32,945 nucleotides of DNA from Bacillota bacterium (GTDB lineage Bacteria; Bacillota; Clostridia; Christensenellales; Borkfalkiaceae). The notes beneath the pieces are model-generated. The model had not been told where the DNA came from, searched no databases, and saw only the letters and a program-made list of their open reading frames with translations. Shown here piece by piece: positions 21,575 to 30,571 of this stretch; within the stretch, counting starts at the first letter, position 1, and each line of letters starts with the position of its first letter. The translations under genes were made by a program, and so were the position numbers. The stretch spans positions 1 to 32,945 of the forward strand of contig JAEYEN010000010.1 of assembly GCA_023403375.1 (NCBI GenBank), written 5' to 3'.

Positions 21575-21603
21575 ATTTTATCCCAAAAAAAAAGATATTG
21601 CAA
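21575..21603 (-). promoter_or_regulatory. Promoter of the SRP RNA gene
   Basis: On the minus strand TTGCAA (21603-21598) and TAAAAT (21580-21575) are 17 bases apart and place the start about seven bases on, at the predicted 5' end of the RNA. Confidence 0.8.
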
Positions 21604-21652
21604 GTTTTTGAAGGTTATTTTTTATGTTGGTGTTAAATTTAACTCAAAAAAC

Positions 21653-21681
21653 TTTACAAAATTTTTTATTATAGTTATAAT
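21653..21681 (+). promoter_or_regulatory. Predicted promoter of ileS
   Basis: TTTACA (21653-21658) and TATAAT (21676-21681) are 17 bases apart. The leader of about 27 bases is too short to hold a T-box, and no T-box sequence is visible. It is divergent from the SRP RNA promoter. Confidence 0.75.
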
Positions 21682-21714
21682 CTAATAGAATTACTTTAAT
21701 AATAGGAGCATTTT

Positions 21715-24700
21715 GTGATGTACAAAAAGGTCGATAATTCTCTGAACTTTTTAGACAGAGAAAAGGAAGTACTGAAATTTTGGAAAGAAAACGACGTTTT
21801 TGAAAAGAACGTCGAAGAAAACGCGGGCTGCAAAGAATTCACTTTTTACGACGGACCGCCTACCGCTAACGGCAAACCTCATATCGGGCATATTCTTACC
21901 AGAGTTATCAAAGACATCATTCCGCGCTATCACGTAATGAAAGGCGAGCATTGTTTAAGAAAAGCGGGGTGGGATACGCACGGTCTTCCCGTGGAACTTG
22001 AAGTTGAAAAGTCTTTGGGTATAGACGGCAAGCAGGAAATAGAAAATTACGGTATCGAGCCTTTTATTAAAAAATGCAAAGAAAGCGTGTGGAAATATAA
22101 AGGCGAATGGGAAAAGATGAGCGACCGCGTGGGCTACTGGGCGGATATGGAAAATCCGTACATTACCTACGACGATAAATATATAGAGTCCGTCTGGTGG
22201 GCAATCAAAACAATCGCCGACAAAGGACTTTTGTATAAAGGCTATAAAATAGTTCCTTATTGTCCCCGTTGCGGAACCGCGCTCTCTTCTCACGAAGTGG
22301 CGCAGGGTTATAAAGACGTGAAAGAAACTTCCGTCTTTGTAAAATTCCCCATAAAAGGCAGAGAAAACGCCTACTATCTCGCGTGGACGACCACGCCTTG
22401 GACGCTTCCGTCAAACGTGTGCCTGTGCTTTAACCCGAACGCGGATTACGTTGAACTGCAAGCGGAAGACGGCATGGTTTACGTTCTTGCGGACGCGCTT
22501 AAAGATAAATACTTTGAAAACTACACCGTGTTATCGGTTAAAAAGGGCAAAGAATACGAGTTCAAAGAGTACGAACCGCTTTTTGCTCTCACCAAAGACG
22601 CGGTAGAAAAAAATAAAAAAGCCTTCGTCATAATCTGCGACGATTACGTTACGATGGAAGACGGCACGGGTATCGTTCACAACGCCCCCGCTTTCGGCGA
22701 AGACGACGCGAGAGTGTGCAAAAAATACGATATAGCGTTTGTAAATCTGGTAGACACCGCCGGCAAATTTACGGAGGAAGCGGGCAAATATAAAGGACTT
22801 TTCGTTAAAGACGCGGATAAAGTTATCATCTCCGACCTTAAAGAGAGCGGACTTTTGTTCGCGGCTGTTCCGTTTGAGCACAGTTATCCTTTCTGTTGGA
22901 GATGCGACACGCCGCTTATTTACTATGCGAGAAGAAGCTGGTTTATAAAAATGACCGCTATAAAAGACAAACTTTTAGAAGTCAATAATTCTATAAACTG
23001 GATGCCCGAAACAATCAAAAACGGCAGAATGGGCAACTTCCTTGAAAACGTTATCGACTGGGGCTTATCCCGCGAGCGTTACTGGGGCACGCCGCTTCCC
23101 GTCTGGGTATGTAACAAGTGCGGCAAAATCCACGTTATCGGCAGTAAAGACGAACTTAAAAAACTTTGCCATATAGACGGCGATATAGAACTTCACCGTC
23201 CTTATATCGACGAATGTAAGTTCGAGTGTGAATGCGGCGGAACTTTCGTAAGAGAAAAAGAAGTTATCGACTGCTGGTTCGATTCGGGTTCAATGCCGTT
23301 TGCGCAGTATCATTATCCCTTTGAAAATAAAGAACTGTTTGAAAGTCATTTCCCCGCAGACTTCATTTCGGAAGCAATCGACCAGACGAGAGGCTGGTTC
23401 TACACGCTTATTGCGATTTCCACGTTGTTGTTCGGAAAAGCGCCCTTTAAAAACTGTATCGTTTTGGGACACGTCAACGACAAGAACGGTATCAAGATGA
23501 GTAAGCATAAAGGCAACGTCGTAGACCCGTGGAGCGTTCTCGATAAGCAAGGCGCAGACGCAGTAAGGTGGTATTTCTACACCGGTTCCGCTCCGTGGCT
23601 TCCTTCGAGATTCTACGAAGAAGCGGTTTCCGAAGCGCAGAGAAAATATATGGGCACGCTCTGGAATACTTACGCATTCTTTGTGCTTTATGCCGAAATC
23701 GATAAATATAACCCCGCGGAGTACGACATAAATAAATGCAAACTCTCGCTTATGGATAAGTGGATACTTTCCAAACTCAACACGCTTATCAAAACGGTGG
23801 ATAAAGGTCTTGCCGAATACGATATATTCGACAGCGCACGCGCGCTCTCTTCGTTCACGGACGACCTTTCTAATTGGTACGTCCGCCGTGGCAGAGAAAG
23901 ATATTGGGGGCACGATATGACCGACGATAAGGCGGCGGCTTACACCACGCTTTATACCGTGCTGGTAACAATTGCAAAACTTACCGCACCGTTTACGCCC
24001 TTTATAGCGGAAAGCATTTATCAGAACCTTGTTCCGTCGTTCTATAAAGACGCGCCCATATCCGTTCATCTTTGCCGTTTCCCCGAAGCGGACGAAAAAC
24101 TGATAGACAAGAAACTCGAAGAAGGAATGCAGAACGTTCTGGACGTGGTAGTGCTGGGCAGAGCGTGCAGAAACGCAAGCAATATCAAAAACAGACAACC
24201 GCTTTCCAAAGTGTACGTTTGCGAAAATAAAAACGCAGAACTTTCCGAAGGACTTCTTGCAATAGCGAAAGACGAACTTAACGTTAAAGAAGTGGAGTAT
24301 CTCAAAGACGCGTCGAGATTCGTGTCGTATAAAATTAAACCTCAACTCAAAACGTTAGGTCCCAAATACGGCGCAAAACTCGGCAAAATCAAGGCGTTCC
24401 TTGATGATTGCAACGCAAACGAAGTGGTTGCGGCGGTTAAAGACGGCAAAACCTATTCGACCGAAATCGACGGCGAAAAGATTGAATTCGCATTTGACGA
24501 CTTGTTGATTTCCAGCGTTTCTATGGAAGGTTTCGTTGCGGAAAGCGACAACGGACTTACCGTGGTTCTTGATACTCATATAACGCCCGAACTCAAAGCG
24601 GAAGGCGTGGAGAGAGAACTCATCTCCAAGATTCAGTCGATGAGAAAAGACGCAGGATTTGAAGTAACCGACAGAATAAACGTGTATTATAAAACGGAAG

Positions 24701-24894
24701 ACGGCGAAATAACGAACGCGTTAAACGGCGCAAATCTTAAATCGGTTGTTCTTGCGGACTCGGTTGTTAGAATTGACGAAGCCAACGCGGTCGGAACGGC
24801 AGACGATAAAACGGGCAAGGATGCGGACGGCTTTACCAAAGAGTTGGAAGTCGGCGGCGCTAAATGCACCGTAACCGTTAAAAAGGTAAATTGA
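21715..24894 (+). CDS. ileS: Isoleucyl-tRNA synthetase, long (type 2-like) form
   Basis: The product (1059 residues) charges isoleucine tRNA. Class I motifs are HIGH at residues 56-59 (GPPTANGKPHIGHILTRVIK) and KMSKH at 594-598 (NGIKMSKHKGNVVDPW). The editing domain contains AWTTTPWTLPSNV and GTGIVHNAPAFGEDDARV, and DWGLSRERYWGTPLPVW precedes a zinc-type CNKCG/CECGG segment. The length and the opening FYDGPPTANGKPHIGHIL, with RKAGWDTHGLPVELEVEK, match the eukaryote-like type 2 group rather than the ~920-residue type 1 enzyme of B. subtilis. AGGAG at 21704-21708 serves either GTG 21715 (6 bases) or ATG 21718 (9 bases); both are plausible. The gene overlaps the next by one base. Confidence 0.97.
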   Translation: MMYKKVDNSLNFLDREKEVLKFWKENDVFEKNVEENAGCKEFTFYDGPPTANGKPHIGHILTRVIKDIIPRYHVMKGEHCLRKAGWDTHGLPVELEVEKSLGIDGKQEIENYGIEPFIKKCKESVWKYKGEWEKMSDRVGYWADMENPYITYDDKYIESVWWAIKTIADKGLLYKGYKIVPYCPRCGTALSSHEVAQGYKDVKETSVFVKFPIKGRENAYYLAWTTTPWTLPSNVCLCFNPNADYVELQAEDGMVYVLADALKDKYFENYTVLSVKKGKEYEFKEYEPLFALTKDAVEKNKKAFVIICDDYVTMEDGTGIVHNAPAFGEDDARVCKKYDIAFVNLVDTAGKFTEEAGKYKGLFVKDADKVIISDLKESGLLFAAVPFEHSYPFCWRCDTPLIYYARRSWFIKMTAIKDKLLEVNNSINWMPETIKNGRMGNFLENVIDWGLSRERYWGTPLPVWVCNKCGKIHVIGSKDELKKLCHIDGDIELHRPYIDECKFECECGGTFVREKEVIDCWFDSGSMPFAQYHYPFENKELFESHFPADFISEAIDQTRGWFYTLIAISTLLFGKAPFKNCIVLGHVNDKNGIKMSKHKGNVVDPWSVLDKQGADAVRWYFYTGSAPWLPSRFYEEAVSEAQRKYMGTLWNTYAFFVLYAEIDKYNPAEYDINKCKLSLMDKWILSKLNTLIKTVDKGLAEYDIFDSARALSSFTDDLSNWYVRRGRERYWGHDMTDDKAAAYTTLYTVLVTIAKLTAPFTPFIAESIYQNLVPSFYKDAPISVHLCRFPEADEKLIDKKLEEGMQNVLDVVVLGRACRNASNIKNRQPLSKVYVCENKNAELSEGLLAIAKDELNVKEVEYLKDASRFVSYKIKPQLKTLGPKYGAKLGKIKAFLDDCNANEVVAAVKDGKTYSTEIDGEKIEFAFDDLLISSVSMEGFVAESDNGLTVVLDTHITPELKAEGVERELISKIQSMRKDAGFEVTDRINVYYKTEDGEITNALNGANLKSVVLADSVVRIDEANAVGTADDKTGKDADGFTKELEVGGAKCTVTVKKVN

Positions 24895-25757
24895 TGCGCG
24901 CGGCGGAATGGAAAGATTATACCGTTATCGCCACGGGCGACGGTTATAAGTTAGAAGACTGGAAAGGCGTTAAATTGTTGCGACCGGACCCGCAGGTTAT
25001 CTGGAAGAGTTCTGTTGATATGGACGGGTTTAAGGGGCTTTCCGCAAAGTATATAAGAAGCGAAACGGGCGGCGGCAGGTGGCTTATCAAAGGCAAAATG
25101 CCCGACGAATGGACCGTTTCGTACAAAGACCTTACGTTTAAGGTTAAGCCTATGGGGTTCAAACATACAGGGCTTTTCCCCGAACAGGCAGTCAATTGGG
25201 ATTTGATGACCGACCTTATCAAAAACTCAGGCAGGGATATAAACGTTCTCAATCTGTTCGCCTATACGGGCGGTGCCACGGTTGCTTGCGCAAAAGCGGG
25301 GGCGAGCGTGTGCCACGTGGATTCGGCAAAAGCAATGGTGGAACGCGCGGGTGAAAACGTTGCGCTGTCCAAGGTGGAAAATCCTAAGGTAAGGTATATC
25401 ATCGACGACTGTAAAAAGTTCGTCGAACGCGAGATACGCCGCGGCAGAAAATACGACGCGATAATTATGGACCCGCCGAGTTACGGCAGGGGGCCCAACG
25501 GCGAAACGTGGAAAATCGGAGAAGAACTTTATCCGCTTGTAGAACTTTGCGCAAAACTTTTAAGCGACAATCCGCTTTTCTTTTTAATAAACAGTTACAC
25601 GACGGGGCTTCAACCCGCGGTGCTTAAAAACATTTTAAATAAAACCGTTGCTAATTCGCGCGGCGGAAAGGTAGACGCTTACGAAGTGGGCTTAAAAACT
25701 CAGGAAGAGGGCGTTATCCTGCCTTGCGGAAACAGCGGTATATGGATTAACGGTTAA
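24894..25757 (+). CDS. Class I SAM-dependent methyltransferase, RlmI/RlmL-like
   Basis: The 287-residue protein has an N-terminal region with DPQVIWKSS and GGGRWLIKGKMPDEW, then a Rossmann methyltransferase domain: motif I NVLNLFAYTGGATVACAKAG, the acidic residue after it in VCHVDSAKAMVERAGEN, RYIIDDCKKFVERE, and the catalytic-loop motif AIIMDPPSYGRGPNGE. This belongs with the Methyltrans_SAM group that includes 23S rRNA cytosine and guanine methyltransferases, but it has no PUA domain, so the target is uncertain. ATG 24894 overlaps the ileS stop (TGATG) and AAAAGG (24881-24886) lies 7 bases upstream inside ileS, so the genes are translationally coupled. Confidence 0.87.
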   Translation: MRAAEWKDYTVIATGDGYKLEDWKGVKLLRPDPQVIWKSSVDMDGFKGLSAKYIRSETGGGRWLIKGKMPDEWTVSYKDLTFKVKPMGFKHTGLFPEQAVNWDLMTDLIKNSGRDINVLNLFAYTGGATVACAKAGASVCHVDSAKAMVERAGENVALSKVENPKVRYIIDDCKKFVEREIRRGRKYDAIIMDPPSYGRGPNGETWKIGEELYPLVELCAKLLSDNPLFFLINSYTTGLQPAVLKNILNKTVANSRGGKVDAYEVGLKTQEEGVILPCGNSGIWING

Positions 25758-25760
25758 ATT

Positions 25761-26471
25761 ATGGAAGAACTTACTATACTTCACGAAGACAACCATATTA
25801 TAGTGGTATTAAAACCCCAGAACGTGCCTTGTTGCGAAGACGAAAGCAAGGATAAAGACCTGCTTAATATGATAAAGGACTATATAAAAGAAACCTATCA
25901 TAAAACGGGCAACGTTTACTTAGGGCTTGTTCACAGGCTTGACAGACCGACGGGCGGCATAATGGTATTCGCCAAGTCAAGCAAGGCGGCGGCAAGACTT
26001 TCGGAACAGATGAAAAACGGTGACTTTGAAAAGAAATATTACGCGGTAACCGTCGGAAGACCGAGAGAAGATAAAGCAACGCTTGTTAACTATCTTAAAA
26101 AGAATGCCGTAAACAATATGGTTTACGTTTCTTCGCCCACGGTAGAAGGCTCTAAACGTGCGGAACTCGAATATAATCTGTTAGAGAACGAAGACGGGTT
26201 GTCGCTTTTAGACGTTAAACTTCGCACCGGCAGAAGTCATCAGATAAGGGTTCAGTTGAACGCGATAGGCTGTCCGCTTTACGGCGATATGCGTTACGGC
26301 GGCGAAAAGGCGAAAAAAGGCTATCTTGCGCTTTGGGCGTATTACCTTTCCTTTTCTCATCCCGTTTCCAAGGAAAGAATGGTGTTCAGGGTTCAACCGC
26401 CCGCAGACGTTTCGCCGTGGAATAAATTCGATACCGAAAAATCGGTTACCATTATAAAACCTAACTATTAA
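25761..26471 (+). CDS. RluA-family pseudouridine synthase without S4 domain
   Basis: The product (236 residues) isomerises uridine in rRNA or tRNA. The catalytic aspartate is Asp61 in GLVHRLDRPTGGIMVFAKS; the other family blocks are KKYYAVTVGRP, KLRTGRSHQIRVQLNAIG and CPLYGDMRYGG. Like RluC/RluD relatives it has the HRLDR signature, but it lacks an N-terminal S4 domain, as in the short RluA branch. The start is 3 bases after the methyltransferase stop codon and has no clear ribosome site, so translation is probably coupled; the pairing with an RNA methyltransferase suggests an RNA-modification operon behind ileS. Confidence 0.93.
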   Translation: MEELTILHEDNHIIVVLKPQNVPCCEDESKDKDLLNMIKDYIKETYHKTGNVYLGLVHRLDRPTGGIMVFAKSSKAAARLSEQMKNGDFEKKYYAVTVGRPREDKATLVNYLKKNAVNNMVYVSSPTVEGSKRAELEYNLLENEDGLSLLDVKLRTGRSHQIRVQLNAIGCPLYGDMRYGGEKAKKGYLALWAYYLSFSHPVSKERMVFRVQPPADVSPWNKFDTEKSVTIIKPNY

Positions 26472-26692
26472 AAACTTTGTCGGAGTTCCGGAAAGATTAC
26501 ATTGCTCGAAACGTCTTTATAAAAGCCGCGAAAATCAATATTATAGTGCGGAAAGCCGACGGGGAAGACGTTGTAAGGCGTAAACAAAACGCAAAAATGC
26601 ACTTGGATTTTTATAAATTCACGTTTTATTGGTTAAGATTTTTAAAACAATTAAAAGCAATATAAAAACGAAACAATCGAAATAAAATCGAA

Positions 26693-26718
26693 GAACCGCC
26701 CGAATTTTCGGGCGGTTC
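26693..26718 (-). terminator. Strong hairpin between two converging genes
   Basis: GAACCGCCCGAA (26693-26704) pairs with TTCGGGCGGTTC (26707-26718). On the minus strand it lies directly after the MntP-like gene and is followed by a T-rich stretch (TTCGATTTTATTTC). The plus side has no T-run, though the hairpin may still block readthrough from the pseudouridine synthase gene. Confidence 0.75.
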
Positions 26719-26720
26719 CG

Positions 26721-27260
26721 CTATATAAAGAATCCCGTTAACTTATAAAGTCCCAGAACAATAAGTATAAGCGGCGGAAGAAAGCCGAATTTATCTATTT
26801 TCGCCACTAACCTTGTTCCGGCAAGAAGGATTCCGAGAGAAATCATTATTGCGTGCATAGCCGCTATCGAAAAGGGGACGAAAAAATCGTTATATCCCAT
26901 CAGCGCGATTGAAAGATTCGCAAGCGCGCCGTCAAGCCCTACGGCAAAACCCGTTAAAAAGGATTGCTTCACGGTTTTTGAATTGTCTATCGGGTTAAGG
27001 GATAGTTCGTCGTCTTTTTTTATCAGGTTGTATATTCCCACGCCTATAAGTATAACTCCGCCGAGATTCGCGGTTTTTTCTGAAACGTAATCGGATACGA
27101 AAGCGGCGCAGTAGTTTGCAATTATGCTCATTACGAATACCGTCAACGAGATTATCGCCACTACCGAAAATTTGCCGCTTTTTTTGCCCGCCAGCGAAAA
27201 ACCGCAGAAAAACGAATCTATACTTACGGTCAGCGCAGTCAGCAAAATAAAGTAAAGCAT
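26721..27260 (-). CDS. MntP/YtaF-like six-helix membrane protein (putative metal exporter)
   Basis: The 179-residue protein is almost wholly hydrophobic with about six helices in two inverted halves. Each half begins with an acidic motif: TALTVSIDSFFCGFSLAGKK in helix 1 and GFAVGLDGALANLSIALMG in helix 4. Paired aspartates at these positions are characteristic of MntP manganese exporters and the related YtaF sporulation proteins; the wording VSIDSF is closer to YtaF-like members. A charged linker (KKDDELSLNPIDNSK) separates the halves. No Mn riboswitch (yybP-ykoY type) was seen upstream. The ribosome site is weak (GGAAG before ATG). Manganese transport is an inference from family. Confidence 0.8.
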   Translation of the reverse strand: MLYFILLTALTVSIDSFFCGFSLAGKKSGKFSVVAIISLTVFVMSIIANYCAAFVSDYVSEKTANLGGVILIGVGIYNLIKKDDELSLNPIDNSKTVKQSFLTGFAVGLDGALANLSIALMGYNDFFVPFSIAAMHAIMISLGILLAGTRLVAKIDKFGFLPPLILIVLGLYKLTGFFI

Positions 27261-27611
27261 GGCGTCTTCCGTAAAATTATTCTCTCTGTATTACTTATAT
27301 TCGTCGGAAATTATATTTGTTACGGTGTTGTTTAACTTTGTTATCGTTTTGTTGCCGTATGATTTTACGCCGTTTGCTTTTTAGTGTTTCGTTTTCTCGC
27401 CGCCTATTATTATCGCACTTGAATTTTCACGCCGTTTTTATGTGTTGCGGAGCGAAAACGCACAAAAAACGCAAAATACCCAAAAACCTTTTATAAATCT
27501 CTAAAAATAAAACAAAAGTAGATTGACAAACAAAACTATTTAATGTAAAATATTAAAGATTATAAATATAATCTAAAATCATACTCTTAATTTAAGGAGT
27601 TTTCGGCTTTT
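27261..27611. other. 351-base spacer between divergent genes
   Basis: No gene was found. It holds the promoter of the secreted protein (27523-27551) and its ribosome site AAGGAG (27594-27599). The half towards the MntP-like gene shows no clear minus-strand promoter, terminator or riboswitch. Confidence 0.6.
27523..27551 (+). promoter_or_regulatory. Consensus promoter of the secreted membrane-anchored protein
   Basis: TTGACA (27523-27528) and TAAAAT (27546-27551) are 17 bases apart. It is among the strongest promoter matches on the plus strand and suggests substantial expression. Confidence 0.8.
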
Positions 27612-29609
27612 ATGAAAACGTCTAAATCTCGTAAAATAACATTACTTGTCGCGCTTATGCTTCTGTCTTTAATTCTGGCGTTCGGTTTTTTGACCGTTAA
27701 ACCCGCCCGTGCGGACGAAGCGCCCGAAGATTGCTTTGTGTATACAGGCAGAGAAGCGGATAGCGGCGACATAACTTTTTCCGATAATTTTGCCAAGATA
27801 AAAATGTACGACGACAAAATTATGGAACTTTCCCAGAAATTGTTGACAGACGATTTTTCTTTGACGTTCAGACTTAACACTACGGATATGAGTAACTTCC
27901 GTATTATCTTTTTCGGTTCTTCGGCAGACCCCAACGGCAATAAGAAAACCGAAAACGGCAAAACCGTTTATGCGGAAGAAATTGAAAATATTTTCTATTT
28001 CGACCTTTCCGAAGCGCATAACCTTAAAGTAAGTTTCGATAGAGAAGATTTCAGCAGCAGAAACACGGCAATAAGTTCTTTCGATATAAATCAGGAAATA
28101 ACGATAGGTCTTAAAAAAGCGCTCGGCGGCGAATACTATATGGCTACCGTAAGCGCAGGCGGCGGAGCCGCAGTGGTTTTGAGCTACGGCTTAAATACGG
28201 ATTACGACGCGGAAGAGCAGGACTATTACAGGCTTGACAAGACTTCCGCACCCGTTTCGAGAATCGGCTTTGTAGGACAGAAGACGGATGGAACTTCTTA
28301 CGAACTTCAAATTAAGAGCGTAGACCAGAAAGCGTCCGATGTGAGCGGCGCATTCAAACAGACGTTTGAAATTACCGACGGCGCGTTCACCGCAAAAGCG
28401 AGAGCGAGAGCGGTTCTGGCTGACGGATTTTATAATTACAATTCTTCTCTTGATAAATGCGTTGTCGCAAAGGGCATTAAACACACCCTGTCTTTCAAGG
28501 CTTCGTCTTTTGTTAACGAAAGCGCAAGTTTTACCTTGGAATCTTTTGACGCGGCTACGGTTATAGACGGCTTAAACGTTATGTTCACCGAAACGGGCGA
28601 TAAAACGTTAACCGTTAAAAACGGCGCGGGCGACACGGTCGATACTATTTCGGTAACCGTTGTAGACGCTTCGTTATCTACAAACGCCGCACCCGAATAT
28701 AATATGGACGCGGATGCGATAGAAGCGTTTAAGTATAAACTCAACCATATGATTTATACGTATGACGTAAACGACGCTAAAACAGGAATGAAACTTACGG
28801 TGGGTGACAATTTAACGCTTACCGCAGATATGTTCAAAGCAATGGTTTACGACGACGATACAGCGTTCAGTAAACTTTCCGCAACGTTATACTTCTTCTC
28901 GGACAGTAACAACGGCACTTCGGGTTCCTATAAAATAACTCTTTCGGAAGCTGGTAAATATAAATTCTACGTCCTGTTCTCCGACAGGAACAGTAACTCG
29001 ATGAAGTCTGACGATTTTTACAGAACCGACGTTAACGACGCAAATCAGGTTATTTACGGAAGATATCAGTCTTACATTTTCGAGTTTGAAATCGACGACG
29101 TTTCCGAATTATCCGTCAAGGGCAGTTCGCAAGGCACGGGATACGTAAACACCGAATATAACGCGGCGGACTTCGATATAAAAGGCAAGTCCTACTCCGC
29201 AGTATACACGCTTTATTATAGCAAAACCGATATAGACGCTTCTGACGAAGGCTGGACGGAAATCATAGCAGAAAGCAAGGCGACCGATAAAGAAGCGACT
29301 TACGGAGATTACACGTATAAACAGATAAAAGCAATCGCATACGACGGCGAACTTAAATTCACGCCTGACAAAGCGGGTTTCTATAAAATAGTTTGTAAAG
29401 CGACTTCTTCGTCTAACGCGTTGAGCGACGAGAACAGCGTTATAATAACCGTTAAAGAACAGATAAAGAAAGTTACGCCCGACAGCCACTGGTTGCAGAA
29501 CAACGTATGGTCGGTTGTGTTTTTAAGTGTGGGGACGTGCTGCCTTATCGGAATTTTGTTGCTTTTATTCATTAAGCCCAAAAAGAAAGGCGACGGCTCC
29601 GAAGACTAA
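27612..29609 (+). CDS. Secreted, C-terminally membrane-anchored protein of unknown function
   Basis: The 665-residue protein has a signal peptide (residues 1-34: basic MKTSKSRK, hydrophobic core, PARA before DEAP) and one C-terminal helix (about 633-654, from WSVVFLSVG) with the short basic tail KPKKKGDGSED. The outer part is rich in Ser, Thr, Asp and beta-strand patterns. Residues 40-240 look like a jelly-roll/laminin-G-type domain (DDFSLTFRLNTTDM, DYYRLDKTSAPVSRIGFVG), followed by Ig-like segments that end KTLTVKNGAGDTVDTISVTV, GKYKFYVLFSDRN and GFYKIVCKATSS. There is no LPXTG motif. A strong promoter, an AAGGAG ribosome site 12 bases before ATG and a terminator make it a single-gene unit. 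Binding to a polymer or cell surface is possible, but I do not recognise the family. Confidence 0.8.
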   Translation: MKTSKSRKITLLVALMLLSLILAFGFLTVKPARADEAPEDCFVYTGREADSGDITFSDNFAKIKMYDDKIMELSQKLLTDDFSLTFRLNTTDMSNFRIIFFGSSADPNGNKKTENGKTVYAEEIENIFYFDLSEAHNLKVSFDREDFSSRNTAISSFDINQEITIGLKKALGGEYYMATVSAGGGAAVVLSYGLNTDYDAEEQDYYRLDKTSAPVSRIGFVGQKTDGTSYELQIKSVDQKASDVSGAFKQTFEITDGAFTAKARARAVLADGFYNYNSSLDKCVVAKGIKHTLSFKASSFVNESASFTLESFDAATVIDGLNVMFTETGDKTLTVKNGAGDTVDTISVTVVDASLSTNAAPEYNMDADAIEAFKYKLNHMIYTYDVNDAKTGMKLTVGDNLTLTADMFKAMVYDDDTAFSKLSATLYFFSDSNNGTSGSYKITLSEAGKYKFYVLFSDRNSNSMKSDDFYRTDVNDANQVIYGRYQSYIFEFEIDDVSELSVKGSSQGTGYVNTEYNAADFDIKGKSYSAVYTLYYSKTDIDASDEGWTEIIAESKATDKEATYGDYTYKQIKAIAYDGELKFTPDKAGFYKIVCKATSSSNALSDENSVIITVKEQIKKVTPDSHWLQNNVWSVVFLSVGTCCLIGILLLLFIKPKKKGDGSED

Positions 29610-29631
29610 TAAATAAAACAAGATAAACGGC

Positions 29632-29661
29632 GGGACTTCGGATTTTTCCGAAGTCCCTTGC
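29632..29661 (+). terminator. Hairpin terminator after the secreted protein gene
   Basis: GGGACTTCGGA (29632-29642) pairs with TCCGAAGTCCC (29647-29657) around TTTT. The following TTGCATT is a weak T-tract, so efficiency may be moderate. Confidence 0.7.
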
Positions 29662-29723
29662 ATTATAAAACGAACATATTTATAAATAATTTTATAAACA
29701 AGTAAACAATGAAAAATTAAACA

Positions 29724-30569
29724 ATGAAAACTTTTATTGCCGATAAAACAACTAAATTAAGCAAAGCGCTTTTAGAGAATGCGGACGGGCTTTCTTTTTC
29801 TTCCGTAATGAAACTTTTGCGGAAAAAAGACGTTAAAGTAAACGGAAAAAGAATGAAAGACGACGTAACCGTATTTGTCGGCGATAAAATAGAAGCCTAT
29901 TACGACCAGAGCGCCGCCGCTCCCATAAAGTTTACGGAAGTGTATTCGGATGAAAACGTTTTGATTATCGATAAAAAAAGCGGGTTCACGTCCGAAAGCG
30001 TGTTTGACGATTTGTGTAAATCGGGCGAATATTTTTTTATTCACAGATTAGACAGAAACACCTCGGGACTTATGGTGTTTGCAAAAAACCCCGCGGCTGA
30101 GAAAGAGTTGATTAAAGGCTTTAAAAATCGAAACTTTGACAAAAAGTATATTGCCGAAGTTTTCGGAAAAATGCCCAAAAAGAAAGACGTGCTTTCCGCT
30201 TATCTCAAAAAGGACGATAAAAACAGCGTCGTAACCGTTTATTCCACGCCGCAAAGGGGCGCGTCGGAGATAAAAACGGGATACGAAGTGATTTCTGAAA
30301 ATGATGATATAAGCACGCTTTCGGTAACCCTTTACACGGGCAAAACTCATCAGATAAGGGCGCACCTTGCTTTTATCGGTAACCCGATTGTAGGCGACGG
30401 CAAATACGGAGACTACAAACTTAACGCAAAATATAAGGCAAAAACGCAAAGACTGTGCGCTTACAGTATAAAATTCAGATTCGATAAAGAAGATAAACTA
30501 TATTATCTTAACGATAAAATATTCAAAACGGACGACAGACGGACGGAAACAACAATTAAAACGGAGTAG
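29724..30569 (+). CDS. RluA-family pseudouridine synthase with S4 domain
   Basis: The product (281 residues) is a second uridine-to-pseudouridine enzyme. An S4 RNA-binding domain lies at residues ~11-60 (LSFSSVMKLLRKKDVKVNGK). The catalytic aspartate is Asp110 in FFIHRLDRNTSGLMVFAKNP, followed by NFDKKYIAEVFGK, TLYTGKTHQIRAHLAFIGNP and GDGKYGDYKLN. The domain order is that of RluC/RluD-type rRNA enzymes, but the target is unknown. ATG 29724 has no ribosome site; a nearly identical AACAATGAAAA occurs 15 bases upstream and would open only MKN and stop. The stop codon lies 3 bases before rqcH, so the two genes form an operon. Confidence 0.92.
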   Translation: MKTFIADKTTKLSKALLENADGLSFSSVMKLLRKKDVKVNGKRMKDDVTVFVGDKIEAYYDQSAAAPIKFTEVYSDENVLIIDKKSGFTSESVFDDLCKSGEYFFIHRLDRNTSGLMVFAKNPAAEKELIKGFKNRNFDKKYIAEVFGKMPKKKDVLSAYLKKDDKNSVVTVYSTPQRGASEIKTGYEVISENDDISTLSVTLYTGKTHQIRAHLAFIGNPIVGDGKYGDYKLNAKYKAKTQRLCAYSIKFRFDKEDKLYYLNDKIFKTDDRRTETTIKTE

Positions 30570-30571
30570 AT

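Noticed and set aside
21604..21714. Possible T-box before ileS.
   Set aside because: No specifier loop or T-box consensus is visible and the space after the promoter is only about 27 bases.
23290..24345. A 351-codon minus-strand frame.
   Set aside because: It is the shadow of ileS, which has clear synthetase motifs on the plus strand; the antisense translation shows no family features.
26477..26665. A 62-codon frame after the first pseudouridine synthase gene.
   Set aside because: TTG start without a ribosome site, no recognisable motif, and skewed composition; more likely untranslated spacer.
27261..27480. Possible Mn-responsive (yybP-ykoY) riboswitch upstream of the minus-strand MntP-like gene.
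   Set aside because: The conserved core of that riboswitch is not visible on the minus strand.
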